44,308 nt of DNA, taken from NCBI GenBank assembly GCA_032718475.1, contig JAUCBJ010005883.1:1-44308 (forward strand), written 5' to 3'. The translations under genes were made by a program, and so were the position numbers. This DNA comes from Nemertoderma westbladi (lineage: Eukaryota > Xenacoelomorpha > Nemertodermatida > Nemertodermatidae). The notes beneath the pieces were generated by a model. That model saw only the letters and a program-made list of their open reading frames with translations. It had not been told where the DNA came from and did not search any database. Each line of letters starts with the position of its first letter. Within the stretch, counting starts at the first letter, position 1. This document shows, one piece after another, positions 9,901 through 20,330 of the stretch.

Positions 9901-11470
9901 CGAGCGGCTTAGATAACTCAATTGTTTGGTCAACTACGGGTTCAACGCAGGTATCTAATTGATCATCAGCTACTTTGCTTTCAGATTCATCATTCTTTAC
10001 ATCCAACTTATCCTGAAATTCGCCATCTTTACTATTATTTTCAGAAACAGAACTATTATCAGTAACACCATCAACTTTACAATTCACATTATTATCATTT
10101 GTTGCACTCGTTGTAGTTTTGATCTGAGAATCATTTGCTTCATTTTCAACAGGTTCCTCTGCCGTCGATTTAATTTGCTCTGATTTATCATCTGCAGCGC
10201 TCTTTGATTTGGAAGTGTGTAATGCGGCAGATACCTGTTCATCTTTGATGGTGACAAAATCCAGTCCTTTCTCTAACAGTGTCAGTATTGGAAGTATGTT
10301 ATCCCCTTGACTAACGATGGTTGCGACGAGTTGACGACCAAACGGGTCGAAACTGATAGTGTTCAACGTCTGCAAAGGACCTAGAATCTCTTCGACATCG
10401 AGATAACTCTTATTCTCTTGGACTTTGGTGAGATTTCGAGAAGTTTCTTCGTTAAGATTATCAATAGCAATACGGCAATAAGTTGTTAATGAGTCCAACA
10501 TCTGGATAATGTGGAGTGAGAAAGACAAACGGACTGCCTGGGTATGTAGTGGAGAATCATCATATGAGGTGATACCAGTAATGGTGTTGATAAGCTGGGA
10601 ACTCAACTCAGAGCGATGGAGCAGGAAACAAAGACCTTCGTGTTTGTCTATGAAACAGCCAATCAGAGACGAGATAAGATCCACCAAACGTGAATTATAC
10701 GGCGTTTCAGGATGCGAAATGATAACTAATAAACATTCCAAAAATCTGTTTGTTAATAGAAAACGGAAGAGTATTGGAAGGGGGTCGTTAACATTACTGG
10801 GTCCTGTAATTCGTAACGTTGTTGGGAAAGCTTTGAGGGACCGCTGTAAGATACTGTGCCCCTTGAGTCTCAGCAAGTCGTTCACATCTTGCAAATAATC
10901 TACAATATCGCTAAACAGCTCATCCACATCGCATGTAAACGGTGATGATGTTGAGTTACAATTAGTACCGGATACCAGTTGTAGCACCAATGTTTGAAAC
11001 TGTTTAGTCGTTTCGAACGCGTGGATTTTGATTAACAAGGCTTTTAATGAGGCCATAACTCGAACTGTATGTTGAAATTTTGTGCAACGAATAATAATTT
11101 GGTAACCAGTTTCAAGACCCGTTCCCGGTTGTATGAATGCAGTCATTCCCTTAATAGTGTTGGTAATGGCGTCGAGGGTTAGTAGACAGTTTAGTTTGAG
11201 AGGGGTACAGATGTTGGGTTGAGTGAATAGATCCAATACAAGTTGATGGGCATTTCTCTCCAAAAGTAAATGTATGGAACCGCATTCAGCGAGCAGCGTC
11301 ATCAAGTGCAGACCCAGATTAACCTGCCGCAGTCTAAATGGTAGAGGTTGTCGTTTAGCGACGTCTCTGTCCAGACACTGCAAGGACCAATCAACAATGG
11401 TTCCCAACAGACCAGATGCCTTCCCTTCGAGATCGAGTTTCGCCACAACAGGCTTTAGTATCCGCAATAC
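6971..11470 (-). CDS. VIRMA: Virilizer/VIRMA, coding exon 3 (C-terminal 1,499 residues)
   Basis: This is the large C-terminal part of the Virilizer homologue, scaffold of the nuclear m6A writer (METTL3/METTL14 with WTAP, ZC3H13 and HAKAI). The exon opens after TTTATCTCCAAG with V-L-R-I-L-K-P, phase 0, joining K822 of exon 2. Residues from about 823 form the helical, ARM-like solenoid typical of VIRMA (TIVDWSLQCLDRDVAKRQPLP, LLAECGSIHLLL, LKLNCLLTLDAI). An acidic, Asn/Ser-rich low-complexity insert lies near 1240-1340. Near the C-terminus NTSRAPSMHVDDFLMLE matches a signature conserved in VIRMA proteins. The tail is RG/GR- and proline-rich and ends at a TGA (6973-6971). It is a single 4.5-kb uninterrupted exon, whereas vertebrate VIRMA is split into many exons. 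Confidence 0.95.
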   Translation of the reverse strand, partial: VLRILKPVVAKLDLEGKASGLLGTIVDWSLQCLDRDVAKRQPLPFRLRQVNLGLHLMTLLAECGSIHLLLERNAHQLVLDLFTQPNICTPLKLNCLLTLDAITNTIKGMTAFIQPGTGLETGYQIIIRCTKFQHTVRVMASLKALLIKIHAFETTKQFQTLVLQLVSGTNCNSTSSPFTCDVDELFSDIVDYLQDVNDLLRLKGHSILQRSLKAFPTTLRITGPSNVNDPLPILFRFLLTNRFLECLLVIISHPETPYNSRLVDLISSLIGCFIDKHEGLCFLLHRSELSSQLINTITGITSYDDSPLHTQAVRLSFSLHIIQMLDSLTTYCRIAIDNLNEETSRNLTKVQENKSYLDVEEILGPLQTLNTISFDPFGRQLVATIVSQGDNILPILTLLEKGLDFVTIKDEQVSAALHTSKSKSAADDKSEQIKSTAEEPVENEANDSQIKTTTSATNDNNVNCKVDGVTDNSSVSENNSKDGEFQDKLDVKNDESESKVADDQLDTCVEPVVDQTIELSKPLAWHYAVSILLTVVEHNHDIGNLATRVERIKRICVRGRNRGKLRNIAKWLVGIHDSQLMLNPNSVPSLVGYLKTNLDDLDGHFVNLAPSFITVFRAIHHLLMPISEELQGDKQGEISWRITNLHLFSSSAMDTFLLVLSKSTSFWVTDWNAGVRPSSYVALLSSYLVWLALDILRHMMKELLESDIRVDFKDTRLVHQLVLLHTLFCVPFPQHIYSPGFGDVSSSPSSRYSPLLYLIRELLLSYTKRISVKTQPDISSSPWLLMLKIVVEYIVTSPPAFISGLILFSDLLPVTLPMHTRLELTGDELDLLANRRKLWSAHVLGLTPEISSVVATLCSSSCAEVQQNLRRLVSQIADLSAASSTFIARVVLDVVGDEILDEDKQSVALGFSSSICRVLEFFEEVSTQPAIKAAILSLNRATSTTKVDEKYERLLNNSLLDLLKIQRPGLEKLQEIVLNVLQHLCDIGTSLQPTTFTTDGVPPQYVVDNLPAAEWLTVIIKGVVDHILDSNQPWSTYSTGLHLLTTLCGTNFGFTKLNETVSDNDSLITVCKRLNKIDSKEFVAAFPDCLTFIQVLIGCSSSDDDEYMRRNEAVSKKILDSLFQKEDIPKLLERIESTAIGLYKEGDATEVLDNIKDSIAVIVQFVSNTVVDSASENTPETLLEVRSLVDQFASRTVVEFCTDEVPELYWPRIFYEHEEPSDDNQELLDLIEFAEQSLDGFDLECDVTKSVKLTRYDTSPSRRSIRVPPAGAAMAKGESLITAGNLKRGNIIMRPNLYARGMTRGSLGRGTIVGSARPNDFFRQRKMNTSRAPSMHVDDFLMLEEEADDKEPSEVAGKDASSGEIQNRDKMIRRGDESSPMRDSSFSSPGRPPFHGMGRGRGIRPGGFVSGPRGLAAYAPMRPQMRLPFNRGGAFGGFRRPLPPPMDSRTGAPIYLPAPPSFYMRRPDRFGSPRGVINFRGNLGNRGRDDRWNQRSFTR

Positions 11471-12100
11471 CTTGGAGATAAAATACAAAACTTTTAATTA
11501 AAAACTCTAAATTTAATTTAAAAAATATTAACTAACCAGAAAATTTTGATTTTGAGTTGATCATTCGTAGTCATTTTATAAGGGCCTATTTAAATTGGTA
11601 TTTTTTGTATTTTTATCCCTTCCTTATAATAATATCTGTAATATATGAGTGAAACCACAAAATAGTGGCCAAGACACAGTTACTACAATAATTCGGCTTA
11701 AAAAAAGGTGGGTGAAATTTCACGCAGTAAAAAGCATTTTGTCTGTCTGTCAAGACCGACAGACATTCAGACGTTTTAGATTCTCCCATACATTAAATTT
11801 GGCATCAGAAATGAAATCAGCGACTAGGAAAACCTCAAATATAAATAATTATAGTAATATTGTTGGGTGGGCTTACTTCTATTTTGACTATGAGACTGAC
11901 AAACAGACATCAAAGTTGATATCAGAAATGAAACAGCAAAAAGTTTCCCGCCTGTATGGATAATTACAGGATGGGAAATTTCAGTTGGGACAGCTCTTTT
12001 ATGTCTAAATTTGGCTCCAACATATCTCCCAATTATTTAAATGGATGAAGTCCTCAGCTTTCAGAAAATATATAGAAATTATACGTAATAAATGTGGGGC

Positions 12101-12281
12101 GAGTCAAAACTGCGAGCCATCAGCGAACTGTTATAATTATACTATGGATGGCCGTTTTCCAAAAGTCGGTGTGTATGTCGGAAGCCATAATATTGTCGGA
12201 AGCCAATATCAGAATAGGCCTATACAACCAGCCATAGTATGATTATAATTGTTCGCAAGATGGCTTGCAGCTTTTGCTGCA
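12101..12281. repeat. Foldback element with arms of about 45 bp
   Basis: The left arm (12101-12147, with TGCGAGCCATC, GCGAACTGTTATAATTATA and CTATGG) is inverted in the right arm (12235-12281, with CCATAGTATG, TTATAATTGTTCGC and GATGGCTTGCAG). The loop contains two copies of GTCGGAAGCCA. It is likely a small non-autonomous transposon; no TSD was resolved. Confidence 0.7.
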
Positions 12282-13246
12282 CGAAGGCCGGCCACTCGTG
12301 TTCTCCTGGCCACTATTTAGTGGTTTCAGCCATATAAAAAGTATTAATATTTCAAAAAGCTCCTTGTATCCAAATCCGGTTACTTTTCTCACTGATTAAA
12401 CTGTTGCAACGGGATCGCGGATCGGGCCTGTAACTGTCGCGATCCTGAGTTTTTGATCCGGGATTTTTAATTTTATTGCAGCCATACCCATCCGAGAGTC
12501 AAAATTAACCTATCTGTTCTGGGGCCGTATTCTTAGATTTCAATAGCCTCCGGTTGCCAGACTGTCTACCTTTCACAGCACATACAGCATCATCCTATTG
12601 TGTGGTACGATGGTACATACATTAGGTGCAATTGTCACACAAAGTTAAAGAAATTCAGCATACTCTTATCAATAGAACACCAACATTCAATATTCAGACA
12701 GGTTGGCTCACTCCTTATCCTTTGCTCACGCGGACCCTTTGACATAAAATACCATTTGACTTGGTATCAGTTTCTCCAGATGGAACTAAATATAGTGCGA
12801 AGTGGTAGCCTTCTGGTTCGTCTATCGGTGGCTAGGGAGAACTAACGGCTACTGCCCCTTTTATAAGAAAACTTGGGTCTCTCTGACATTTGGATGAAGG
12901 ATACGCGATTCGCGATGGCTCACACGTATTAAATTTCATATACTCTACATATTTTAAATATAAATGCGGCAAAACAATCATATAATCAAATAATGAAAAA
13001 AAAATAAATTTAATTATGGATAATATGAATATTGAATTATTATTTCGTTCAATTAAATATTATTTTAATGAATAAAAACTCAGAAAGTTAGTCTCAAAGA
13101 GATCTACAATACAACTACAATGGTAGTTGGTCATTTCTAGTTTCTTTATATTTAAATAAGTCCGATAACAATAAATAATATTAAATTAAGGAACACATCG
13201 AATTGATGATAATAGAACTTTGAATGATTGAAATTTGAAAAAAATT

Positions 13247-13266
13247 AGGGGGGGGGGGGGGGGGGC
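13247..13266. repeat. Poly-G tract
   Basis: About 20 consecutive G on the plus strand, followed by CATCCGACCCC and GATGGTGTATG. It is related to the other G-tract repeats of the window. Confidence 0.8.
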
Positions 13267-13339
13267 ATCCGACCCCTTAAAAATGGTTGTATTAAGGGAG
13301 ATGGTGTATGTTTTGTGTTCTTGTAAGATTATGTAAAAA

Positions 13340-13640
13340 CCCCGTTTCAAATACATATAAACCAGGTTTTATATTTAGGAACCCCTGGTTTTGTGTGAAT
13401 GAACCCCTTTTTAAAATACATCTAAACCAGGTTTTATATTTAGGAACCGCAGGTTTTGTGTGAATGAAACCCCGTTTCACACATCTAAACCAGGTTTTAT
13501 ATTTAGGAACCGCAGGTTTTGTGTGAATGAAACCCCGTTTCACACATCTAAACCAGGTTTTTTATATTTAGGAACCGCAGGTTTTTTTGTGAATGAACCC
13601 CTGTTTAAAATACATCTAAACCAGGTTTTAAGTTTGTGAA
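13340..13640. repeat. Tandem repeat, about 63-bp unit, five copies
   Basis: Units containing AAACCAGGTTTTATATTTAG, GAACCGCAGGTTTTGTGTG and AATGAAACCCCGTTTC recur at about 13358, 13424, 13487, 13551 and 13618. The period at 13424-13487 is exactly 63 bp, so the minus strand keeps an open frame encoding a 21-residue repeat (KRGFIHTKPAVPKYKTWFRC plus one). It lies inside VIRMA intron 2, and I see no evidence that it is translated. Confidence 0.85.
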
Positions 13641-13689
13641 TCCTGTTCGATATGGTTGAAAATAAAGAATAAACCCAGAGTTTATAACT

Positions 13690-13825
13690 TGCCTAAACCA
13701 CCGGTTTGCCTTAACCACCGGTTTTCGAAACCACCGGTTTTCGAAACCACCGGTTTGCTGAAAGAATCGGCGATTAAAGTGGCTGGATTTTAATCGGCGA
13801 TTCCTTCGGCAAACCGGTGGTTTTT
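13690..13825. repeat. AACCACCGGTTT repeats with a 35-bp hairpin
   Basis: Four copies of AACCACCGGTTT lead into a near-perfect inverted repeat, left arm 13744-13778 and right arm 13788-13823 (AAACCACCGGTTTGC, GAATCGGCGATTAAA and its complement), with a loop of about 10 nt. Confidence 0.8.
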
Positions 13826-14088
13826 CAATAAATAATACAGGTTTCATTTTTTCAGTGTAGGTAAATAATTATACCGAAGAACTTTCTATTTTTTGTGAAA
13901 TAATTAGATTATCACTCGATTGATAGCCTAAATGATATTTCCCCAATACGGATCGAAACATTTTTTAATTCAGTAATCAACCATAAATTCGAATTTGCAA
14001 AGTAATTTGAAAAATCTCCACCAACACATTCATAAATTATTATAACTTTCGGTCTATACGACGTTAATGAAAACAGCCAATATATTTC

Positions 14089-14364
14089 GGCCCATGTGAA
14101 GAATACCAGACTTTCTGCCGTTATATTTCAATTTGCAGTTACCGCCATGTGAAGAATACCAGGTTTTACCAAAAACACAGGTTACAGAAGGGCTGAATCT
14201 AACCAAAACAATAAACGAATTAGTATATGTACAGGTTATAATACAAAAATAAGAGCTATAAAACACTTAATAAAGATAAATTTAAAAAAATAAAAAATCT
14301 TCATATATAAAATTATAATAAAGTCGACCGAAAAGTGAAATACTGGTATTCTTCACCTGGGCCC
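14089..14364 (+). mobile_element. MITE with GGCCCATGTGAAGAATACC ends, copy 1
   Basis: The ends are inverted (GGCCCATGTGAAGAATACCA; complement of TGGTATTCTTCACCTGGGCC). A second internal direct copy of CATGTGAAGAATACCAG lies near 14148. The interior has ACAGGTTACAG and TAACCAAAACAATAAACGAA. Other copies are at 28786-29035 and 35454-35733. There is no coding capacity. Confidence 0.8.
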
Positions 14365-14916
14365 AATATTCTAGAACATGAAAATATTAAACGAGTAAAA
14401 TTGGCATCACGAGTGTGTGGAGTGGATGCGTTTAACCCACGAATTTGAGTCACATTAACTTTATGGAATCAACGTCGTAAATGCTGTGTAGTTATTGGTC
14501 CATTTATTTTGTAAGACCAAATATCATTAAATTTGTTTTATACAATTTTATATTTATATTCAATAATTAAGCAAGGAGACCATCCTGATAATAAAATTAC
14601 GTAAAAATAGGAAAAAATTTAAACTTTTATTTCACTATTCTTTGGAAACTTTACAATTCCACGAGTCTGCGATTCTAGCGATAACCGCGACGATTTCAAG
14701 ATTATTATATCAGGTTGAGTTTCATTGTAAAGAGCTTTACCTCACTATTAAAATGTTCAGTTCAGTTGTAATCTGATATATTGCCCTCTAGAAATATAAT
14801 GTGCTGTACAAACGAATTAAAGTAATGTAATAAAATAATATTTTAAAATTATATAAAAAATTATAAATATTTAATACAGACTTAACTGCAGTACCGGTAT
14901 CGATAATGTTAATTAC
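14365..14916. other. Distal part of VIRMA intron 2, nothing further seen
   Basis: AT-rich intronic sequence up to the donor at 14916-14915. No repeat boundary was recognised. Confidence 0.5.
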
Positions 14917-15724
14917 CTTTTCCATATTGGCAATCCATTGAACACCGCGTCCTTTATTGCAATCAGAATCAACCAGAGCCAATAACTCGACGACTTTACT
15001 CGCAACGTCCCCCTCATCCGAGTCATCTAGGGCCAACTTCCATTTCAAAACCTCGAAAGAGGAGAATTCAGAGGGATGGAAGAATTCGGGAGGCGCGAAG
15101 TAAGGGTTGTAGGCGGAGAATGTCGGATCCGGAACCAACCATACGTCATCGTCTGAGTCATCCTCATCCAAACCATCTTCGGTCTGGTCCTTAACGAAGA
15201 ACTCGTCGGCCTTCTCGTCAACGTCGTCGTCATCCAAGATCTCGTCTATGACCTGCATCTCGCCGTCGCTGATGTCCTCGTAATGCTCCGGGTCGCCCTC
15301 GCCGTCGCTGCCGCGAGCTCCGTCTGGGCGAGACTCGCTGCGTCGCTGGGGCAACGGGGTGGTGACCAATGGGATCAACGGGGGGATGTCGGCACTACTG
15401 GGGGGGAATGCGGGGGACGTGGGCGGAAGGAGGGAGGCGGGTTGCTCGAAGTAGGGGGGGATAGGGGGCGATGGAGGTCGGAAGGTGGATCCCCCCGGGG
15501 CCGGGGGACTGAGAGGGTGGTACCCAGGGGAGTCCTGGGGCGCCTCGGTGTATATCCCCCGCTGGACGGCCGGGTAGGGGGGCGAGTGGTGACCCCCGAA
15601 GCGAGGGGGCGAGCCCCCCTGGCCGTAGCGCTGAGGGGAGCCCCCCTGGACATAGCGAGGGGAAGTAGTGTAGTTGTGTGGCGGGGAGCGACGCATTCGA
15701 TTAAACATAGCAGGGGACCGACTC
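14917..15724 (-). CDS. VIRMA: Virilizer/VIRMA, coding exon 2 (residues 553-822)
   Basis: The acceptor is excellent (TTTGTTTTTTTCCTCAG|GAG). The first base completes the split Arg codon of exon 1, giving R-S-R-S-P-A-M-F-N-R in frame. Residues about 560-690 are a Pro/Gly/Ser-rich, low-complexity tail. EHYEDISDGEMQVIDEILDD (about 699-718) and the following acidic DE-rich run match the acidic EQISSDE-type segment of VIRMA. The end (about 797-822), SKVVELLALVDSDCNKGRGV and then QWIANMEK, matches the conserved ELL-D-RG-KWV stretch that opens the structured core. The exon ends AAAAG|GTAATT, phase 0. High GC here contrasts with the AT-rich introns. Confidence 0.93.
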
Positions 15725-15835
15725 CTGAGGAAAAAAACAAATTGTTGCTATAGGCCTATAAATATATTTTATAGATAGTTATTTAATAATCCAATCTAGT
15801 GCACGAGTATGGCAGATAGGAATGATGCTGGGCTG

Positions 15836-15975
15836 GTACAGAATACGATACGATACGAACAAATTTTTGACGATACGATACAAATGGAATTCTGAGAAAA
15901 TACGATGTGATACGAAAAATTGCAAGATACGATACGAAAAAGTTTCGTATTTTCTTAGAATCGTATTATATTTCA
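15836..15975. repeat. CGATACGATACGAA repeat cluster, left
   Basis: Many degenerate copies of ACGATACGA(A/T) surround AT-rich spacers. A second cluster in similar orientation lies at 16490-16800. Both may be subterminal parts of one hAT-like element of about 1 kb, but no TSD was found. Confidence 0.6.
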
Positions 15976-16489
15976 CATTGTTGATATAAAAATGTAGCCT
16001 ATTGAATTTTTATTACACTTGAAACTTATTTATAAATTTCAAGAAGGCAAATATTTTAACTTCAGTATAACCTTCAATTTTCAAAATATTACCTGACATA
16101 AAAAATACATGATGAATGAACACTACTGTACTTTCTACGACAAGCGTGCGACTACTGGCTAAAACATCCATTAGGACTGTGCAATAAGAGACTTAATAAT
16201 TAGACTATACAATCAACTATAATTATAATTATAATTATATCATGAGTGTCTTTTATAAATATCCCAAATACCAAGTATCAGTATTCTACAGTTAATTACA
16301 ATGTGAGTATCGAATCTACCTTGGTTACACCTTTTATTGACGTAAGGTGTATCCTATTTTATACAGAAAATTTGTGAAAAAAATAGTATAGAAATAAGTA
16401 AAAAAATTGTATAGAAATAAGTAGTGTGATCTCTGGTTGGACTGTTATAAAAGACATTAAAGTTAAATACATCACAAGTTATGTAACAA

Positions 16490-16800
16490 ATGCTACGAAA
16501 ATAGATACGAAATACGAAAAATAATTATTCGTATTACTAAATATACGATACGATCTCTTTAGATTTATTAATCCCTTTAGATAATTAATTTTCCATTTTA
16601 TTATCGTAGTTCCTATATTCTATTTTAACATATTTATATTTATTGGTCAATTTATTGAAATAATGATTAAATTTCCCAGTTGCCTCGCTTGGGGGCGTAA
16701 TGATTAAAAAAAAAAATATACGATACGAAGTAAATTTTTGCGATACGATACGAAATTCGATACGAAGAACATACTTTGATACGAAATCTAATTTCGCAGC
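16490..16800. repeat. CGATACGATACGAA repeat cluster, right
   Basis: Partner of the cluster at 15836-15975, with motifs ATACGATACGAAG, GCGATACGATACG and GATACGAAATC. Confidence 0.6.
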
Positions 16801-16853
16801 GTTAACGTATCCTGTCGATGCATGATGTATTTAGATAGGGCCTACCTGTAAAT

Positions 16854-17445
16854 GGGTCAATGCCAACCATATTGACAAAGTCACGTAAGGGACTAAAAAT
16901 ACCATACATGACATCAAAACCTGTCTATTTAAATTTTCAAAATGAATTGTTTAATATCAAAATAACATTTTCTCGGGTCCATAGACAACAGTTTGTTCAT
17001 CACATTGTTAAACAGAAAAACATATTTATTATTTAGCTCCACTTTGCACAGCAAGTTTCTCAAAAAGTGAAACTTTATGGATGTATTATCCTTTTCTTAC
17101 TAGAAAACGTTCTACTTCGAACTGATATCATTTGCCGGACACCTCAATACCAACATTAAACGACTGAAATGTATACGGGTACTAAAATAATTTCAAGAAA
17201 GTGGTCATAAAGTACGAAAAAATGTTTTATCCAATACGTCACCAATTTATTCTCAATTTTTGCTTTTTTAGGAATGTTTCTCTCAGTAACGGCCAATAAG
17301 TTTTTGGGGCACTTTCTGGTTTCATATGCCGAAATTATCGCTCTTTCTCACGATCAATATGGCGTATTCTCAAAGTGTATTTCAAAATTCGACAAATCTC
17401 AAATATCACGTACGGGACATTGGTGAATACGGTTGGCATTGACCC
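16854..17445. mobile_element. 592-bp inverted-repeat element
   Basis: The left end GGGTCAATGCCAACC is matched by the inverted right end GGTTGGCATTGACCC. Further arm similarity follows (CATATTGAC / complement of GTGAATACG). AAAT flanks both sides (16850-16853, 17446-17449), a possible 4-bp TSD, though an AT-rich tetramer is weak evidence. The interior is non-coding. Confidence 0.65.
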
Positions 17446-18031
17446 AAATGTTTCACCTTAGTAAACAGATTGTAAACAACCAATTTGGAGAAGACGTTGT
17501 CATCCAGAGATTTCCCCCCTTAAGCGGAAGGAAGCCTGGAGAACTGCTGCAGATGGCTCTGCGTCTCCGTAAATATAACGACTATCACAGGGGTGTGGGA
17601 CACTCCCAGTCCCGAACTCAAGTGTCTAAGTTATGGGGTTCTAATGAACGATTCGACCTAATTTATCTGTTAGACATAATTGGCTTGGCCGTTTAGTATA
17701 CCGGCAACCTAATAAAAGTGAGAAACTCTTAATTTTATCTGGCTTGACATTGAATTTAGATATTTATCGAGTAACTTTAGGGACTGCCAAGTGCCAATAA
17801 ATAGAAAATGAAAATAAATAAATTTGTATATCAAGCCGTGAAAATTAACAGTTTCTACTACCGATAATATTATTTAATATAATCTAATTTATTATATCTA
17901 TACCGCGACTTAATCGACCTACTAAAAATAACCATTTTTCACTAAATTAATCACTTTCCACTGTGGATGTCACGGAATCAATATTTTGACTCCGGAATTC
18001 AACATGCCGGTCATGCCGGAATTTCGTATAA

Positions 18032-18272
18032 TTAGTAGCAAGCAAGCAAATAGACGGCCGAGGCCGGAGGCGAACCGAAGGCTCCTCTTTCGATAGCTGC
18101 TACCCGAGGGAACGGGTGGGCGCTACTCCTATCCCAAGATTTGCTCCCAGTAATTTAACTGGTACTCATTTTATCGACCACAGTGGATGAAAGGTTGAGT
18201 GGACCCTGGCGGGGCTGAACCTACAACCAATTCATTGCAGGCCCGGTGCTTAACAAACTGAGCTAGCCCGCC
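18032..18272 (-). mobile_element. tRNA-derived SINE
   Basis: On the minus strand the head reads GGCGGGCTAGCTCAGTTTG (box A-like) and later GTAGGTTCAGCCCCGCC (box B-like), giving a tRNA-like fold about 73 nt long. A body with ATGAGTACCAGTTAAATTAC follows, and a GCAA-rich tail. The same body occurs at 42460-42500. It is a SINE and not a functional tRNA gene, because the acceptor and anticodon arms are degenerate. Confidence 0.75.
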
Positions 18273-18561
18273 TTCTGTAATTAGTGAAATACACTTAATG
18301 ACCCATGAACGTTTATAACTTTTTGTGAAATTAATATTTATTTTTTAAATTTCTAAAGACAAGTTTACCAATGAGACAATCACACCTTGAGCGGAATTTT
18401 GGTGGGTGGAGTGGCGAAAACTTCGGCGATAGGGAATTCAAATTATTTTTAATCCGAAAGTTAGGTTTTTAGACTCAAACCTGATAATCTATGTTGACCA
18501 AACACCTAGGGTTTCAAGTCATCAGGTCCTTTGGTGCCGGGCAATATCCTGGTATCGTTAA

Positions 18562-18650
18562 TGGAAAGGAGCAGGTTACAGTGACATGTTATTCGAACCA
18601 AAACAATAAACGAGAATCAATAGTGCATATTACAGTTTAACTTTTGATGG
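18562..18650 (+). repeat. GGAGCAGGTTACAG dispersed repeat
   Basis: GGAAAGGAGCAGGTTACAGT followed by GAACCAAAACAATAAACGA. Related copies lie at 360-455, 19514-19560, 20222-20325, 23022-23085 and, inverted, 39096-39190. Confidence 0.65.
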
Positions 18651-20221
18651 GAACAAATAGATTTATGGTAAGAAATAGCTTTGCTGTTAATAGAATAGGC
18701 CTAACTACTGTATTATGCAGCACCTGACGCTAACGACGCAGGACCGAATGACATAACGACCATTCACAGGACTTAAATATGCAGGACCGGTACGTAGTGA
18801 AATAACTTTTTAGTTGTAGGTTAGCGTAGTTTATTTGTGAAAAATTATATTTATAGGCCTAACCATGTAACATAAATGACCCCCTTATGGATATAAGCTG
18901 CAAAGCTTTAGGAGTACGGTACGGTAATCCAATATGTTATGTAAGACAATAACTATAAAATAATGTTATCATACTATTTAATAATTAAATTAAAGTAAAA
19001 TAATGTAAAACCAATATAAAATAATGCAAAACCAATCTAAAAAAGTTCATATTATAAGTAAACTGTAAAAACCAGTAGTTTTGATGCATTTCATAAAAAA
19101 TATTTAGAACGAAAAAAGGTTTAAGCCTAATTTGTTAAAATTAAGACGGTTGTGAATGGTAATGTATACTACAGTAGGTGATGAAACAGCTGGTGGGACC
19201 ATTTCAGTTTGATTATTAGGCAAAATCTTTTTTAGGAAATGTGTTGCATCCATTAGTGTTCCATCAACACTGATTTACTTTAAAAAACGGGGTGTGGCAG
19301 TGAATTTTCCCTCTTTGCAACTTTATGAGCAAAAGTTTAAATGTATAAAATTTAATAACAATTTAACAGACCAATTTGCAACTATCAAACTAGCTGGCAA
19401 CCTCATTCCGGCCAAAACGGGAATCGGGCAAAAACCGCCGGAATTCCGGCCGGAATGGATTCCGGGACATCCCTAGATTCCACTAACTATATTGATTACA
19501 GTATTACTAAATATAGGAAAGGAGCAGGTTACAGTGGCACTTTATTCTAAAATTAGGCCTAGACCTACTGTATTGCGTTTTTCTGTTAATCTATATATAC
19601 ACTGATTTAATTATATATATAATTCGTAAAAATAATAGGCCTATATCATATGAGAATTTGTTTCTATACACCATTTTAATGATAATTCATAAAAATACCA
19701 TCGTATTGACAAATATTACAGCTGTGGGGACGGATCCATTGCTATCAATATTGTTGTAATAAATTACGCGCCTATGCGGGGCAGCCTAATAACAAAAAAC
19801 AAAACAGTGGGTGAAGTACCGTCTCTATATACAATAGTATGTTAAAAAAACACTGTTTGTAAGAAATGTAGGTATCTTCTCCTAGACAATTCTAAACGAA
19901 ATAAAGCGAAATTTTGCAGAAAGCATGTCCAATAGATGCTCCATATGGGGTGTCGACAGAATTTTGATTGAGTTAATTCTGCGATTATGATCTGTCATTC
20001 TAGAATTAATTTCACTGTTGCTAGGCAACCAACAGATCACTCGCAACCAAAACCTTGCATACATTACACAACTAGGTCAAAGTTTCATTCAATTACCGGT
20101 ATCAACATTAAGTGCAAGAAGTTATGTGGACAAACAAACGTTAGAAATAGATACAGGGGGAAAACTGGACGCAAATCCCATCTCGGCGAATTAATATCCC
20201 GCTCAATGTTAAATTCTTAAT

Positions 20222-20330
20222 TTAGGGAAAGGAGCAGGTTACAGTGGCACGTTATTTTAAAACAAAATAATAAACTAAACACTACAGAACAGAACAGAAA
20301 AGGTTACAGTTTTATTTTTGAGAATAGCCT
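20222..20330 (+). repeat. GGAGCAGGTTACAG dispersed repeat, fuller copy
   Basis: Preceded by CGGCGAATTAATATC and CAATGTTAAATT, which are also present, inverted, next to the copy at 39096-39240. The repeat unit is therefore longer than its core and probably one transposon family. Confidence 0.65.

Larger units (their letters stand above)
11471..14916 (-). other. VIRMA: VIRMA intron 2
   Basis: Intron between GT at 14916-14915 (AAAAG|GTAATT) and AG at 11472-11471 (ATCTCCAAG). It holds a foldback at 12.1-12.3 kb, tandem and inverted repeats at 13.3-13.8 kb and a MITE at 14.1-14.4 kb. The stretches 11480-12100 and 12290-13240 show no feature. Confidence 0.9.
17962..19475. mobile_element. hAT-like element, 1.5 kb, degenerate TSD
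   Basis: The left end TGTGGATGTCACGGAATC and the inverted right end (complement of GATTCCGGGACATCCCTA) resemble hAT-type termini. Both carry subterminal CCGGAATTC/CCGG clusters. The flanks CTTTCCAC (17954-17961) and GATTCCAC (19476-19483) agree at 6 of 8 positions. A SINE and a GGAGCAGGTTACAG repeat lie inside. No transposase reading frame is seen. It is old and non-autonomous. Confidence 0.55.

Noticed and set aside
13340-13640. CRISPR array
   Set aside because: Units are contiguous tandem repeats without unique spacers, in an intron of an animal gene.
15283-15753. Long plus-strand open frame opposite VIRMA exon 2
   Set aside because: It is the GC-rich complement of a Pro/Gly/Ser-rich coding exon, with no domain.
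15829-16825. Bounded hAT element around the CGATACG clusters
   Set aside because: The clusters look subterminal, but the candidate ends are not inverted copies and no TSD was found.
18200-18272. Functional tRNA gene
   Set aside because: Box A and box B are recognisable, but the arms are degenerate and the sequence continues into a SINE body.
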